Positions 7,988 to 17,595 are shown, counted from the stretch's first letter. The stretch is DNA of 64,000 bases from Cellulomonas sp. KH9 (GCF_900114185.1 NZ_FOSE01000001.1:1079749-1143748), one strand, 5' to 3'. Notes: generated from the sequence alone by a model not told the origin. Made by a program: numbers and translations.

Positions 7988-9525
7988 CGGTGCGGCTCCA
8001 CGAGCTCGAGGGACTCGGACCCGCCGTCGACGAGACCGACGGCGGGAAGGTCGAGGACGAACCCGACGCCGGGACCGGCGCCGGGGGGCGGGTGCTCCAG
8101 GAAGACGCGCCCGCCGTGGGCGGCGGCGATCGCCGCGACGATGGGCAGCCCGAGCCCGGCGCCGTGCTGCACGCGGTCGGCCTGGCCGCGGTGGAAGCGC
8201 TCGAAGATGCGGGCCTCCTCCTCGGGCGGCACACCGGGACCCTCGTCGCGCACCCACACCAGCAGCCGGCCGTTCGCGACCTCGCTGCCCAGGCGGACCG
8301 TCGAGCCGGGTGCCGAGAACCGCACGGCGTTGGCCAGCAGCTGCAGCCACGCCTGCGTGATGCGCTGCGCGTCGACGTCCGCGACGACGTCCGCTCGGGC
8401 CACGACGACGAACCGCCGCTCGCCCAGCCCGCGGGCCTTCTCGAGCACGTCGTCGGTGAGGCGTCCGACGTCGACCGGCGCGCGACGCACGAAGTCCGGG
8501 CGGTCGACGGTCGCGAGCGTCACCAGGTCGTCCACCAGCCGCTGCATGCGGTCGAGCTCGTCGAGCGCGAGGGACTGCGTGGCCCGCACGTCGGACTCGT
8601 CGGCGGGGTCGAGCAGCTCGAGGTGCCCCCGGACGATCGTCAGGGGCGTCCGCAGCTCGTGCCCCACGTCGTCGAGCAGCTCGCGCTGGGACCCGAACGC
8701 GCGCTCGAGACGCTGCAGCATCGAGTTCACGGAGGACGCGAGGTCCGCGAGGTCGTCCTTGCCGGTGACCGTGATGCGCTCGGACAGGTCCGAGCCGGTG
8801 ACCCGTCGCACCGTGTCGCGCAGCACCCGCACCGGGCGCAGCATGCGCCCCACCACGAACCACGCCACCAGCGACGTCACCGCCAGCGCCACGAGGCCGA
8901 CGACCGAGTAGGTGAGGAAGATCCGCCAGACCCCCGCGGTCTGTGCCGTGCGGTCCGTGGCCACGACGAACGCGCCGGTCGCGGCGGGGTCCGCGGCGAG
9001 CAGGACCGGGACGACCACGAGCCGGTACTCGGTGACCGACGTGCGCACGGTCTGCGGGGTGTCCGCGAGCCGGTCGTCGGGGGCCAGGGCCGCGAGCCAC
9101 GCGAGCAGCTCCTCGTCCGTGTCGAGCCGGATCGCCCGCGTCTCGTCGGCCGGGCGCAGGTGGAACGTGCCGTCGACCATCGACAGCATGCCCTCGTGCT
9201 CGGCGGGCACACGGGCCTCGACCGCGTCGCGCAGCAGCGACCGGACGGACGTCCACGGCACCCGGGTGCCGTCCGGCTGGGTCTCGCCCTCGGTCTGGCT
9301 CGTCCGCAGCGCGCTGACGGCCCGGGTCAGCGACTCGTCGATGCGGGCGTCGGTCGCGCGCAGCTGCAGCGCGAGCCCGGTGAGGCCGGCGACGGTCATC
9401 GCGGCCGCGGTGAGGACGACGACGGCGGTCATGAGCCGGCCGCGGACCGTGACGCGCGCACCGGTCGCCCGCAGGGCCTCCGAGGGCGCGGCGAGGGTGC
9501 GCCCCGACGCCGGCCCGTTCCGCAT
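7984..9525 (-). CDS. Sensor histidine kinase (HAMP-HisKA-HATPase)
   Basis: A 513-residue membrane kinase. It has a first transmembrane helix (around residues 32-55), an extracytoplasmic sensor region of about 130 residues, a second helix, HAMP, HisKA with phosphoacceptor His289 in GHELRTP, and an ATPase domain with the N box (LLANAVRF), G1 (DEGPGVP), F box (IFERFHRG) and G2 (GAGLGLPI). I preferred the ATG at 9525 over one 20 codons upstream, which adds Arg-rich residues unlike a kinase N-terminus. It is the partner of the OmpR-type regulator that follows and appears fully functional, in contrast to the ruined NarL-type system next door. Confidence 0.93.
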   Translation of the reverse strand: MRNGPASGRTLAAPSEALRATGARVTVRGRLMTAVVVLTAAAMTVAGLTGLALQLRATDARIDESLTRAVSALRTSQTEGETQPDGTRVPWTSVRSLLRDAVEARVPAEHEGMLSMVDGTFHLRPADETRAIRLDTDEELLAWLAALAPDDRLADTPQTVRTSVTEYRLVVVPVLLAADPAATGAFVVATDRTAQTAGVWRIFLTYSVVGLVALAVTSLVAWFVVGRMLRPVRVLRDTVRRVTGSDLSERITVTGKDDLADLASSVNSMLQRLERAFGSQRELLDDVGHELRTPLTIVRGHLELLDPADESDVRATQSLALDELDRMQRLVDDLVTLATVDRPDFVRRAPVDVGRLTDDVLEKARGLGERRFVVVARADVVADVDAQRITQAWLQLLANAVRFSAPGSTVRLGSEVANGRLLVWVRDEGPGVPPEEEARIFERFHRGQADRVQHGAGLGLPIVAAIAAAHGGRVFLEHPPPGAGPGVGFVLDLPAVGLVDGGSESLELVEPHR

Positions 9526-9620
9526 GGGCTCAGTATGGACGTGCGACAACCGGGGCAGAAGGGTCGTCCGGAGCCGCCCGGACACGGCGCGGGGCGGCGG
9601 GTCGCGACGCCGCGGAGCCG

Positions 9621-10033
9621 TCAGGGAGCGGGCAGGATGCCCCGCTCGATGGCGACCGTGACCGCGCGCGTCCGGTCGTCGACGCCCAGCTTGGCGAACG
9701 CGCGCAGCAGGTGGGTCTCGACCGTCGCCTCGGCGATGAACAGCTCGCGCCCGACCGCGGCGTTGGACAGCCCTCGGGCGACGCCCGCCAGCACCTGCCG
9801 CTCCCGCGGGGTCAGCCGCTCGGTGCGCTCGCCGCGCACCTGCCGGACCAGGCGCCCGGCGACGGACGGCGAGAGGGCGGACTCCCCGCGCGCGGCGGCG
9901 CGCGCGCCGGCCACCAGCTGGTCGCGCGGCGTGTCCTTGAGCAGGTAGCCGGTCGCGCCGGCCTCGACCGCCCGCAGGATGTCGGTGTCCGTCTCGTACG
10001 TCGTCAGCACCAGCACGTGGACGTCGGGGGCCC
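9621..10033 (-). pseudogene. NarL-type response regulator remnant
   Basis: The readable part begins at APDVHVLVLTTYETD, corresponding to the fourth beta-strand of a receiver domain, and continues through GYLLKDTP to a complete LuxR helix-turn-helix (LTPRERQVLAGVARGLSN). The first half of the receiver, including the phosphoacceptor Asp and any start codon, is missing. Immediately upstream, in another frame, lies a fragment of a kinase ATPase domain. A deletion therefore fused the kinase gene to the middle of this regulator. The frame extends further as meaningless Arg-rich sequence. An assembly error is the alternative explanation. Confidence 0.8.
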
Positions 10034-10713
10034 GTCGTCGGCGACCTCGAGGACGACCGCGCGGTCCGCCCGTGTCAGGTGCAGCGTGACACGGGTGGCC
10101 CCTGCGTGGCGGCGTGGTGGAACGCGGCGAGCGCGTCCTGCGTCGCGTGCAGCTCCTCGAGCAGGTGCGCACGCACCTCGCTCTGCTCGGCGATCTGCGT
10201 GATCCACAGCCCGAGCACCACCGCGAACATCAGCGCCGTGCCGAACTGCGCGGCGATCTCCGTGATCTCCTGACCCGTCGCCCCGATGCGCAGCACCGCG
10301 GCGACCGTGATGGCCACCGTCAGGGACACGGCCCACACGGCCCACACGACGCCGGCGACGCGCGTCCGCGCGAAGAACCAGATCTGCGTGGACGCGAGGA
10401 AGAGGAGCGCGGAGCCGATGTCCCCGCCGGTGACCTGCACGACCACGACGACGACGAGCACCGCCAGGTACGCGTCCGCGAGCCGCGCACTCCCACGCCG
10501 CGCGGCGCGCCGCCCGACCAGGACGTAGGCCAGCGCCAGCAGCAGCATCGTGGAGACGGCCACGCGCGCCTCGGTGAACCCGTCGGCCTGGATCAGCACC
10601 GCCACCAGGTACACCGCCGACATCCCGACGAAGACCAGGTCGTACATCATCAGCATGCGCATCCAGAACCCGTGCCGCTCGACCGGCCCGGGCTGCGCGT
10701 CCACGGTGCTCAC
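10027..10713 (-). pseudogene. NarL-type sensor kinase remnant
   Basis: From the GTG at 10713 a membrane sensor region of about 200 residues with several hydrophobic helices is intact, ending in a coiled segment (EELHATQDALAAFHHAA) that normally leads into the phosphoacceptor helix. There the frame breaks. The next recognisable piece, in a different frame, is GATRVTLHLTRADRAV followed by LEVADDG, the central part of a HATPase domain. The dimerisation/phosphotransfer helix and ATP N box are gone, and the rest of the ATPase is replaced by the regulator remnant. Two deletions in one small interval explain the three reading frames. It follows an ABC exporter and probably once sensed its substrate. 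Confidence 0.8.
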
Positions 10714-10757
10714 GGGCGCGACTCTGCCACGGGCCGGACCGTCCGCCGCGACGGCCG

Positions 10758-11621
10758 TCACCCGTCGTCCCGGCGCCGCCAGCGGAACGTCCGGACCCCG
10801 ACGACCAGGCCGACGACGAGCCACGCAACCAGCACCGCCGCCGTCGGGCCGTGCTGCCACGATCCCGACGGCTCGAGCACGGCGGCCTCGTCGGGCAGGA
10901 ACACCGAGCGCATGCCCTGCGCCATCCACTTCAGGGGGAAGACCGAGGCCAGCTGCTGCATCCACGTCGGCAGCTCGTTGAACTGGAAGAAGACGCCGGA
11001 GACGAACTGCAGCACCAGCACCACCGGGATCACGACGGGGCTGGCGGACCGTCCCGTGCGCGGCACCGACGAGTAGGCCACCCCGCAGACCGACCCCGCC
11101 GCCGTGCCGAGCACGAAGACCCACGCGAAGGTCCACCACCGCCCCGCCTCGGTCGGCAGCGGGACGTCGAACGCGAGGGCGGCGACGCCGAGCAGCAGGG
11201 CCGTCTGGACGCCCGCCGTGACGAGCACCTGCCCCGTCTTGCCCAGGAAGTACGCGGTCGGGGGCAGCGGTGTGGACCGCAGCCGCTTGAGGGTGCCGTC
11301 GTCGCGCTCCGCGGCGATCGAGATCGCGAGGTTCTGGAAGCTCGACAGCATGACGCCGGTGGCGACCATCCCGGGCAGGAAGTACTGCGGGAAGTACACC
11401 CCGGAGCCCGGGACCAGCTCCTCGTCGGACCCGAAGACGGTCGCGAAGATCGCGAGCATGAGGATCGGGTACGCGAACACGAAGACCACGGCGTCGCGCT
11501 CGCGGAAGAACACGCGGACCTCGAAGGCGGTGCGGGCCAGGGCCAGGCGGCCGACGCCGGGCAGCCGCGGGACGCTCCGCGCGGCGGAACGGGCGTGCGC
11601 GCCGGTGGGGGGCGTCGTCAT
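10758..11621 (-). CDS. ABC-2 type transporter permease
   Basis: A 287-residue membrane protein with a long N-terminal cytoplasmic segment and about six hydrophobic helices. It includes the ABC-2 signature region around ISIAAERDDGTLKRLRSTPL, typical of DrrB/NodJ-like exporter subunits. It starts inside the stop of the ATP-binding gene (4-bp overlap), so the two form one exporter. Families of this type export drugs, lipids or peptides; the substrate is unknown. The gene is followed by the decayed two-component system. Confidence 0.92.
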   Translation of the reverse strand: MTTPPTGAHARSAARSVPRLPGVGRLALARTAFEVRVFFRERDAVVFVFAYPILMLAIFATVFGSDEELVPGSGVYFPQYFLPGMVATGVMLSSFQNLAISIAAERDDGTLKRLRSTPLPPTAYFLGKTGQVLVTAGVQTALLLGVAALAFDVPLPTEAGRWWTFAWVFVLGTAAGSVCGVAYSSVPRTGRSASPVVIPVVLVLQFVSGVFFQFNELPTWMQQLASVFPLKWMAQGMRSVFLPDEAAVLEPSGSWQHGPTAAVLVAWLVVGLVVGVRTFRWRRRDDG

Positions 11622-12511
11622 CGTGCCGCCTCCTCGTCAGCCGTGCGGCTCGCGTCGTCGCCGATGAGCCCGAGGTACACGTCCTCGAGCGTGGGCCGCA
11701 GCACCTGCAGCCCCGGGACCTCGCCGTCCGGGCGGCGCAGGTCCGCGGCGAGCCGCGCCACCAGCGCGGTCGGCGTGTCCGTCGCCTCCTCGTGCGTGGT
11801 GCCGTCGACGGTCCACCGCACGCGGGCGCGGCGTGCCCGGCGACCGCCCAGGTCGTCCGGGGCGCCCTCCGCGACGACGCGGCCGTGCGCGACGACCACC
11901 ACGCGGTCGGCCAGCCGCTCCGCCTCCTCGAGGTAGTGCGTGGTCAGCAGGATCGTCGTGCCCTCGTCGCGCAAGGACTCCACGAGGTCCCAGAAGTCGT
12001 GCCGCGCCTGCGGGTCGAACCCCGTGGTGGGCTCGTCGAGGAACAGCAGTTCGGGATCGCCCACGACACCGAGCGCCACGTCGAGCCGCCGCCGTTGTCC
12101 ACCGGACAGGGCTCGCGTGCGGACCGCCGCCTTCTCGCGCAGCCCGACCGCGTCGATGACCCGCTCCGGGTCCCTGGGCGCCGGGTAGAACCCGGCCACG
12201 TGGTGCACGATCTCCCGGACCGTGACCTCCGCGAGGTCCTGGTTGTCCTGCAGGACGACGCCCAGGCGGGAGCGCCACGCGCGTCCCGCGGTCGCCGGGT
12301 CCTCCCCGAGGACACGGACGTGCCCGGCGTCGGCGCGGCGGAACCCCTCGAGGGTCTCGACCGTCGTCGTCTTGCCGGCGCCGTTCGGCCCGAGCACCGC
12401 GACGATCTCGCCGTGCTCGACGCGCAGGTCCAGCCCGTCGACGGCGCGCTTCTCGCCGTACCGCTTGTGCAGGCCCTCGACCAGGACGGCCGGGGCCTTC
12501 GTCGTCGTCAT
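11618..12511 (-). CDS. ABC transporter ATP-binding protein
   Basis: A 297-residue nucleotide-binding subunit with Walker A GPNGAGKT (residues 41-48), signature LSGGQ (135-139), Walker B LLFLDE (155-160) and the switch histidine in LLTTHYLEEAERLADR. The C-terminal extension of about 70 residues resembles DrrA/CcmA-type exporters. Together with the overlapping permease gene it forms an ABC-2 exporter. It is the first gene of a unit that originally also contained a kinase and regulator. Confidence 0.94.
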   Translation of the reverse strand: MTTTKAPAVLVEGLHKRYGEKRAVDGLDLRVEHGEIVAVLGPNGAGKTTTVETLEGFRRADAGHVRVLGEDPATAGRAWRSRLGVVLQDNQDLAEVTVREIVHHVAGFYPAPRDPERVIDAVGLREKAAVRTRALSGGQRRRLDVALGVVGDPELLFLDEPTTGFDPQARHDFWDLVESLRDEGTTILLTTHYLEEAERLADRVVVVAHGRVVAEGAPDDLGGRRARRARVRWTVDGTTHEEATDTPTALVARLAADLRRPDGEVPGLQVLRPTLEDVYLGLIGDDASRTADEEAAR

Positions 12512-12564
12512 GGGTCCCAGCCTGCGCCCCCGGGGTGCCGTGGCGCGAGGACCGCACGGTCGTT

Positions 12565-12594
12565 CCCGGGGTCCACCGACCGGTGGACCCCGGG
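12565..12594 (-). terminator. Hairpin terminator after aspC
   Basis: A perfect 13-bp GC-rich stem (CCCGGGGTCCACC with its complement) closes a four-base loop. It lies eight bases past the stop of the aminotransferase gene on the minus strand, without a T-run, as is common in high-GC actinobacteria. Confidence 0.75.
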
Positions 12595-12602
12595 TCGGCA
12601 GG

Positions 12603-13838
12603 TCAGACGGCCTCGGCCAGCAGGCCCTGGATCCGCGTGACGCCCTCGACGAGGTCGTCGTCCCCCAGGGCGTACGACAGCCGCAGGTACCCGCTGGGGC
12701 CGAACGCCTCGCCGGGGACCACCGCGACCTCGACCTCGTCGAGGATCAGCGAGGCGAGCTCGGCCGACGTCGTCGGCGTGACGCCGCGGATCGTGCGGCC
12801 CAGCAGGCCCTCGACGGACGGGTAGGCGTAGAACGCGCCCTGCGGTGCGGGGCAGCGCACGCCGTCGATCGCCGAGAGCATCTCGACCATCGTGCGGCGG
12901 CGGCGGTCGAACGCCGCCCGCATCGCCTCGACGGCCGACAGGTCACCCGTCAGGGCGGCCACCGCCGCGCGCTGCGAGACGTTGGCGACGTTGGACGTCA
13001 GGTGCGACTGCAGGTTGGTCGCGGCCTTGATGACGTCGCTGGGGCCGATCATCCAGCCCACGCGCCACCCCGTCATGGCGTAGGTCTTGGCGACGCCGTT
13101 GAGCACGATCGTGGTGTCGGCGAGGTCGGGCACCGCGCGGACGATCGGCGTGAACACGGCGTCGTCGTAGGTGAGGTGCTCGTAGATCTCGTCGGTGATG
13201 ACCCAGATGCCGTGCTCCAGCGCCCAGCGCCCGATCTCCGCGGTCTGCTCGGGGGAGTACACGGCGCCCGTGGGGTTCGACGGGGAGTTGAACAGCAGCG
13301 CCTTCGTGCGCGGCGTGCGCGCGGCCTCGAGCTGCTCGACCGTGACGAGGTAGCCCTGGTCGACGCCGGCGACGACCTCGACGGGCACGGCGCCCGTCAG
13401 CGCGATCGCCTCGGGGTAGGTCGTCCAGTACGGCGCGGGCAGCAGCACCTCGTCGCCCGGGTCGAGGACCGCCGCGAACGCCTGGAACACGGCCTGCTTG
13501 CCGCCGTTGGTCACCAGCACGTCGGAGGGCTTCACCTCGTAGCCCGAGTCGCGCAGCGTCTTGGCGGCGATCGCCTCGCGCAGCACCGGCAGGCCGGCCG
13601 CGGGGGAGTAGCGGTGGTTCACCGGGTCCTGGGCGGCGCGCACCGCGGCCTCGACGATGTAGTCGGGCGTCGGGAAGTCGGGTTCGCCGGCGCCGAAGCC
13701 GATCACGGGCCGGCCGGCGGCCTTGAGCGCCTTGGCCTTGGCATCGACCGCCAGCGTCGCGGACTCCGCGATCGCGGCGATGCGCTCGGAGACCCGTGCG
13801 CGGGTGGACGTCGTCGTCGGTGCGCTGTGCTGGCTCAC
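12603..13838 (-). CDS. aspC: PLP-dependent aspartate aminotransferase
   Basis: A 411-residue class I/II aminotransferase of the Ib subgroup. Visible features are [13 protein letters not shown] near residue 50, the NSPSNPTG cofactor loop, DEIYEHL, and the Schiff-base Lys251 in [13 protein letters not shown]. It should interconvert aspartate and oxaloacetate with 2-oxoglutarate/glutamate in the cytoplasm. The GTG at 13838 gives an N-terminus like close relatives. In many actinobacteria an aspC lies next to tRNA-Trp-secE, matching this position. Confidence 0.93.
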   Translation of the reverse strand: MSQHSAPTTTSTRARVSERIAAIAESATLAVDAKAKALKAAGRPVIGFGAGEPDFPTPDYIVEAAVRAAQDPVNHRYSPAAGLPVLREAIAAKTLRDSGYEVKPSDVLVTNGGKQAVFQAFAAVLDPGDEVLLPAPYWTTYPEAIALTGAVPVEVVAGVDQGYLVTVEQLEAARTPRTKALLFNSPSNPTGAVYSPEQTAEIGRWALEHGIWVITDEIYEHLTYDDAVFTPIVRAVPDLADTTIVLNGVAKTYAMTGWRVGWMIGPSDVIKAATNLQSHLTSNVANVSQRAAVAALTGDLSAVEAMRAAFDRRRRTMVEMLSAIDGVRCPAPQGAFYAYPSVEGLLGRTIRGVTPTTSAELASLILDEVEVAVVPGEAFGPSGYLRLSYALGDDDLVEGVTRIQGLLAEAV

Positions 13839-13997
13839 GGGACCATCCTCGCAGAGCCCCGCGGGTGCACGGCCACCGGATATCACGGGGTGGTACGCCG
13901 GTGTCCGGTGTCGTCCGTGCGGGTGACGTGCGACGGTCCGTGCCACGTCGGCGAGCGGGGGGCGGTGCACGCGGCTCCGACGTCCTGCCGGGACGGG

Positions 13998-14027
13998 TTC
14001 GACCCCGCGCCCGGCGTCGCGTACAGT
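13998..14027 (+). promoter_or_regulatory. Candidate promoter for tRNA-Trp-secE-nusG
   Basis: TTCGAC (13998-14003) and TACAGT (14022-14027) are spaced by 18 bp, a reasonable sigma-70-like promoter about 100 bp before the tRNA. The rest of the 286-bp gap between aspC and the tRNA shows no gene. Confidence 0.5.
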
Positions 14028-14124
14028 GGGCCACCGGCGGTTGACGTCCGCCATGATGAAGCACGCCCGAAGCCGAGCTCCGGCCCGGCGCGGTGGTGCG
14101 ACGTCGTGGCGACCAGGCCGTCGT

Positions 14125-14197
14125 AGGGCAGTGGCGCAATTGGTAGCGCAGCGGTCTCCAAAACCGCAGGTTGCAGGTTCGAGTCCTGTCTGCCCTG
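14125..14197 (+). tRNA. trnW: tRNA-Trp (CCA)
   Basis: A 73-base cloverleaf folds with acceptor stem AGGGCAG/CTGCCCT, a D arm with GCGC stem, an anticodon stem GCGGT/ACCGC enclosing the loop CTCCAAA (anticodon CCA at 14158-14160), and a T arm with GGTTCGAGTCC. G at 14197 is the discriminator base; the CCA tail is not encoded. tRNA-Trp upstream of secE is also found in mycobacteria. Confidence 0.97.
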
Positions 14198-14356
14198 CGC
14201 ACGCGGACCGGCCCGACCTCGGGACTCCTCGAGGTCCGGGTCGGCGTCGTGAGCAGGACCGCCGGTCGGTCCGGCGCGTCGCGTCGGTGAAGCCCGTGCG
14301 TCCGCGAACCGCGGCGCCCGTCCGGGTGCCGCACGACGACGAGACAGGGGCCAGAC

Positions 14357-14638
14357 GTGAGCGATACCGCTGCCGCCGCGGCGTCCGACGCCGAGGGCTC
14401 GGCCGCCAGCAGGAGCGAGCACGCGCCGCGTCGCGGCGAGGAGAAGCGCGGGTTCTTCGCGCGCATCGCCCTCTTCGTGCGCCAGGTCGTGTCCGAGCTC
14501 AAGAAGGTCGTCCGGCCCACGCGGCAGGAGCTCGTCACCTACACCGGCGTCGTGCTCGTGTTCGTCACGGTCGTCATGCTCTTCGTCACGCTGATCGACC
14601 TGGGTATCGGGAAGCTGACGTTCTGGATCTTCGGGTGA
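14357..14638 (+). CDS. secE: Protein translocase subunit SecE
   Basis: A 93-residue protein with a hydrophilic N-terminal region, the amphipathic helix [20 protein letters not shown] and a single transmembrane helix (residues about 62-85). SecE clamps SecY in the plasma-membrane translocon. GTG start at 14357. It is followed by nusG, as in nearly all bacteria, and its partner secY lies 45 kb downstream in this window. Confidence 0.95.
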   Translation: MSDTAAAAASDAEGSAASRSEHAPRRGEEKRGFFARIALFVRQVVSELKKVVRPTRQELVTYTGVVLVFVTVVMLFVTLIDLGIGKLTFWIFG

Positions 14639-14732
14639 CGCCCGCCGGCCACCGAGCCGGCGACCACCCCACCCGCGCGGGCGAGCCGCGCACCGCCGGC
14701 GCGCACGCCGGCCCACCATCGGAGAAAGCAGG

Positions 14733-15554
14733 TTGCACGTGTCGCAGGAGTCGCAGGAGCCCACGCCGGGCGCCGAGGCCGAGCTGGCGGACGCCCTGGC
14801 GTCGGTCGAGGCCGTCGAGGTGACCGCGGGTGACGAGGTCGACGACACGGAGGCCGGCGACGTCGCCGAGGAGACCACCGAGGACGACGCCGCCGCCGAC
14901 GAGGTCGCCGACGACGACGCGCCGGTCGCGACGGACGACGAGATCGACCCCGACGAGGACCCGGTCGCCGCGTTCAAGGCCAAGCTGCGCCGGCTCCCGG
15001 GCGACTGGTTCGTCATCCACTCCTACGCGGGGTACGAGAACCGCGTGAAGGCGAACCTCGAGTCGCGCACGCAGAGCCTCAACATGGAGGACTACATCCA
15101 CCAGGTGGAGGTCCCCATGGAGGAGGTCGTGGAGATCAAGAACGCGCAGCGCAAGGTCGTCAAGCGCGTGCGGATCCCCGGCTACGTCCTCGTCCGCATG
15201 GACCTCACCGACGAGTCGTGGGGCGCCGTGCGTCACACGCCCGGCGTCACCGGGTTCGTCGGCCACACGCACCAGCCGGTGCCGCTGACCCTCGACGAGG
15301 TCTTCTCGATGCTGGCGCCCACCATCGAGGCGAAGACGCCCGCGCAGCAGTCCGCGAAGGCGACGGCCACGCCGGTGGAGGTCGACTTCACGGTCGGCGA
15401 GTCCGTCACGGTCACCGACGGCGGCCCGTTCGACACGCTGCCCGCGACGATCTCCGAGATCAACCCCGAGAACCAGAAGCTCAAGGTTCTCGTCTCCCTC
15501 TTCGGCCGGGAGACCCCGGTCGAGCTGTCCTTCAGCCAGGTCTCGAAGATCTGA
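14733..15554 (+). CDS. nusG: Transcription termination/antitermination protein NusG
   Basis: A 273-residue protein. The first 85 or so residues are very acidic (Asp/Glu/Ala), a common actinobacterial extension. The NGN domain starts around residue 89 ([15 protein letters not shown]), and the KOW domain lies near the C-terminus ([13 protein letters not shown]). NusG binds RNA polymerase and links it to ribosomes or Rho. TTG at 14733 sits eight bases after GGAG; a GTG two codons later is an equally plausible start. Confidence 0.95.
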   Translation: MHVSQESQEPTPGAEAELADALASVEAVEVTAGDEVDDTEAGDVAEETTEDDAAADEVADDDAPVATDDEIDPDEDPVAAFKAKLRRLPGDWFVIHSYAGYENRVKANLESRTQSLNMEDYIHQVEVPMEEVVEIKNAQRKVVKRVRIPGYVLVRMDLTDESWGAVRHTPGVTGFVGHTHQPVPLTLDEVFSMLAPTIEAKTPAQQSAKATATPVEVDFTVGESVTVTDGGPFDTLPATISEINPENQKLKVLVSLFGRETPVELSFSQVSKI

Positions 15555-15564
15555 CCTGCTGACC

Positions 15565-15581
15565 GCCCCGCGCCGCGGGGC
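15565..15581 (+). other. Hairpin between nusG and rplK
   Basis: GCCCCGC/GCGGGGC forms a 7-bp stem with a 3-base loop shortly after nusG. It may attenuate or stabilise the nusG-rplK transcript; no separate promoter is obvious in the 83-bp gap. Confidence 0.45.
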
Positions 15582-15637
15582 CCTGCAACCGGGTCATCGC
15601 CCACGGCGTCGGCCCACGAGAAGGAACGGAAGGCATC

Positions 15638-16069
15638 ATGCCCCCGAAGAAGAAGGTCACCGGCCTCATCAAGCTCCAGATCAACGCCGGCGCGGCCACC
15701 CCCGCACCGCCGATCGGGCCCGCGCTCGGTCAGCACGGCGTGAACATCATGGAGTTCTGCAAGGCGTACAACGCGGCGACGGAGTCGCAGCGCGGCAACG
15801 TCATCCCCGTCGAGATCACGGTGTACGAGGACCGCTCGTTCACCTTCATCACGAAGACGCCGCCGGCCGCCGAGCTGATCAAGAAGGCCGCGGGCGTGGC
15901 CAAGGGCTCGCCGACGCCGCACACCGTCAAGGTGGCGACGCTGACGGCCGACCAGGTGCGCGAGATCGCCACCACCAAGCTCGAGGACCTCAACGCGAAC
16001 GACCTGGCCGCGGCGGAGAAGATCATCGCCGGGACCGCGCGTTCCATGGGGATCAAGGTCGAGGGCTGA
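15638..16069 (+). CDS. rplK: 50S ribosomal protein L11
   Basis: 143 residues, the usual L11 length. The N-terminal domain has the Pro-rich [20 protein letters not shown] segment, which in the family contacts the GTPase-associated centre and forms the thiopeptide-binding surface with 23S rRNA. The C-terminal rRNA-binding domain is complete. The Pro residues altered in thiostrepton-resistant mutants of other bacteria are present. ATG follows AAGGAACGGAAGG. Confidence 0.97.
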   Translation: MPPKKKVTGLIKLQINAGAATPAPPIGPALGQHGVNIMEFCKAYNAATESQRGNVIPVEITVYEDRSFTFITKTPPAAELIKKAAGVAKGSPTPHTVKVATLTADQVREIATTKLEDLNANDLAAAEKIIAGTARSMGIKVEG

Positions 16070-16090
16070 CCCAGCCCCCGAACGACCCGT

Positions 16091-16115
16091 CCGCCGGCGC
16101 GACCTGCGCCGGCGG
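16091..16115 (+). other. Hairpin between rplK and rplA
   Basis: A perfect 10-bp stem (CCGCCGGCGC with its complement) around a 5-base loop lies in the 109-bp gap between the L11 and L1 genes. It could be an attenuator or an L1-binding or processing site; only the fold is seen. Confidence 0.5.
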
Positions 16116-16178
16116 GCACGTGGCAGGGCCCGTGTGCGGCCCGCATGACCACGACTGCTGACGAAGGAGAACAGGCAG

Positions 16179-16895
16179 ATGCCCAAGCACAGCAAGGCGT
16201 ACCGCGCCGCCGTCGAGAAGATCGACGCCGACCGGATCTACTCCCCGCTCGAGGCCGTGCGCCTCGCCAAGGAGACGTCGACCACCAAGTACGACGCGAC
16301 CGTCGAGGTCGCGTTCCGCCTCGGTGTCGACCCCCGCAAGGCCGACCAGATGGTCCGTGGCACGGTCAACCTGCCCCACGGCACCGGCAAGACGGCCCGC
16401 GTCATCGTGTTCGCCACGGGTGAGCGCGCCGAGCAGGCCCGCGCGGCCGGCGCCGACGAGGTCGGTGGCGACGAGCTCATCGCCAAGGTCGCCGACGGCT
16501 GGACGGACTTCGACTCCGCCGTCGCCACGCCGGACCTCATGGGCAAGGTCGGTCGCCTCGGCAAGGTCCTCGGGCCCCGCGGCCTCATGCCGAACCCGAA
16601 GACCGGCACCGTGACGATGGACGTGGCCAAGGCCGTGTCCGACATCAAGGGCGGCAAGATCGAGTTCCGTGTCGACCGGCACGCGAACCTGCACTTCATC
16701 ATCGGCAAGACCTCCTTCTCGGAGACCGCGCTGGTGGAGAACTACGCCGCCGCGCTCGACGAGATCCTGCGTCTGAAGCCGTCCGCGTCGAAGGGCCGCT
16801 ACATCACCAAGGCGACCCTCTCGACCACCAACGGCCCCGGCATCCCGCTGGACCAGAGCAAGACGCGCAACCTCACGGAGGAGGACGCGGCCTGA
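16179..16895 (+). CDS. rplA: 50S ribosomal protein L1
   Basis: 238 residues with the L1 signature region [20 protein letters not shown] near the middle. L1 forms the mobile stalk at the ribosomal E site and in many bacteria represses its own operon. ATG 16179 follows GAAGGAG. It ends the rplK-rplA unit; a strong terminator and the convergent protease-sigma locus follow, whereas rplJ-rplL lies 5.7 kb away. Confidence 0.97.
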   Translation: MPKHSKAYRAAVEKIDADRIYSPLEAVRLAKETSTTKYDATVEVAFRLGVDPRKADQMVRGTVNLPHGTGKTARVIVFATGERAEQARAAGADEVGGDELIAKVADGWTDFDSAVATPDLMGKVGRLGKVLGPRGLMPNPKTGTVTMDVAKAVSDIKGGKIEFRVDRHANLHFIIGKTSFSETALVENYAAALDEILRLKPSASKGRYITKATLSTTNGPGIPLDQSKTRNLTEEDAA

Positions 16896-16912
16896 CGGTC
16901 GCCCCACCGACG

Positions 16913-16950
16913 ACGACGGCCCGGCACCCGCGAGGGTGCCGGGCCGTCGT
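16913..16950 (+). terminator. Terminator after rplA
   Basis: A perfect 17-bp stem (left arm ACGACGGCCCGGCACCC) closes on the loop GCGA, 17 bases after the rplA stop. No T-tract follows, but the stem is strong enough for intrinsic termination in a high-GC genome. Confidence 0.85.
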
Positions 16951-16990
16951 GCGTCCGGGGTGGGTCCGCCCCTGCGCACCCGACGCGCGA

Positions 16991-17048
16991 CGGGGCCCGG
17001 TCCCCCCTGCGGACCGGGCCCCGTGCACGCACCGGCGAACCGGTGCGT
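16991..17048. terminator. Two hairpins facing the convergent minus-strand gene
   Basis: A perfect 13-bp stem (CGGGGCCCGGTCC, 16991-17003, with 17011-17023) and a second 9-bp stem (ACGCACCGG with its complement, 17027-17048, loop CGAA) sit between rplA and the convergent gene ending at 17056. They probably terminate the minus-strand protease-sigma unit. Confidence 0.7.
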
Positions 17049-17055
17049 CAGCCCC

Positions 17056-17595
17056 TCACCAGGGCAGCCACTCGGTGACGCAGGTCCCGTCGGCCGTCTC
17101 GCAGACGAGCCGGACCGGCCCCGCGGTCCGGGCCTCGAGGCGGAAGTACCCCACCTCGTCCGTCTCGGCGCGCGCGACGTCGCCGTCGGGTCGGCGCAGC
17201 TCGACGTGGCCGGGCCGGGCCGGGATCAGCTGGCCCTCGACCAGACCGTCCGTGACCTCCACCTCGACCCCGACGCCGTCACCCTCGAAGACGAGGGTCC
17301 GCGACGGTCTGCCGGTGCGGTCGCGGACCCCAGCGGCCAGGTCCCCGGCGGCCAGGTCCCCGGCGCTCGAGTCGTGGACCAGGGAGAGCAGGAGCAGGTC
17401 GGTCGCCAGCTCCTCGCGCAGCGCGAGCATCCCGCGGTGGGCGCGGAACGCCGTGGACGCGGTGGCGGTGACGCGGCGGAGGGTCTCCTCCTCGGTGAGC
17501 GCACGGACGAGGTCGGCCGCGAGCACGTCGTCGTTCTCCCACGCGTCCGCGGGGCGGGGCTGGGGGAGGCTCAGGTCATCCGAGTGCCAGGACAT
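17056..17595 (-). CDS. Unknown protein of the CHAT-S8-sigma locus
   Basis: A 179-residue protein with no signal peptide or membrane segment. The N-terminal two-thirds look helical and charged (residues about 20-80, DDVLAADLVRALTEEETLRR). The C-terminal part, about residues 105-179, looks like a beta-sandwich of the carboxypeptidase-regulatory-like type (GHVELRRPDG, TDEVGYFRLEA). ATG 17595 lies 20 bases inside the end of the sigma-factor gene, so the two are translationally coupled. Encoded last in the operon behind a sigma factor, it could be an anti-sigma factor or a protease substrate; that is inference from position only. Confidence 0.7.
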   Translation of the reverse strand: MSWHSDDLSLPQPRPADAWENDDVLAADLVRALTEEETLRRVTATASTAFRAHRGMLALREELATDLLLLSLVHDSSAGDLAAGDLAAGVRDRTGRPSRTLVFEGDGVGVEVEVTDGLVEGQLIPARPGHVELRRPDGDVARAETDEVGYFRLEARTAGPVRLVCETADGTCVTEWLPW

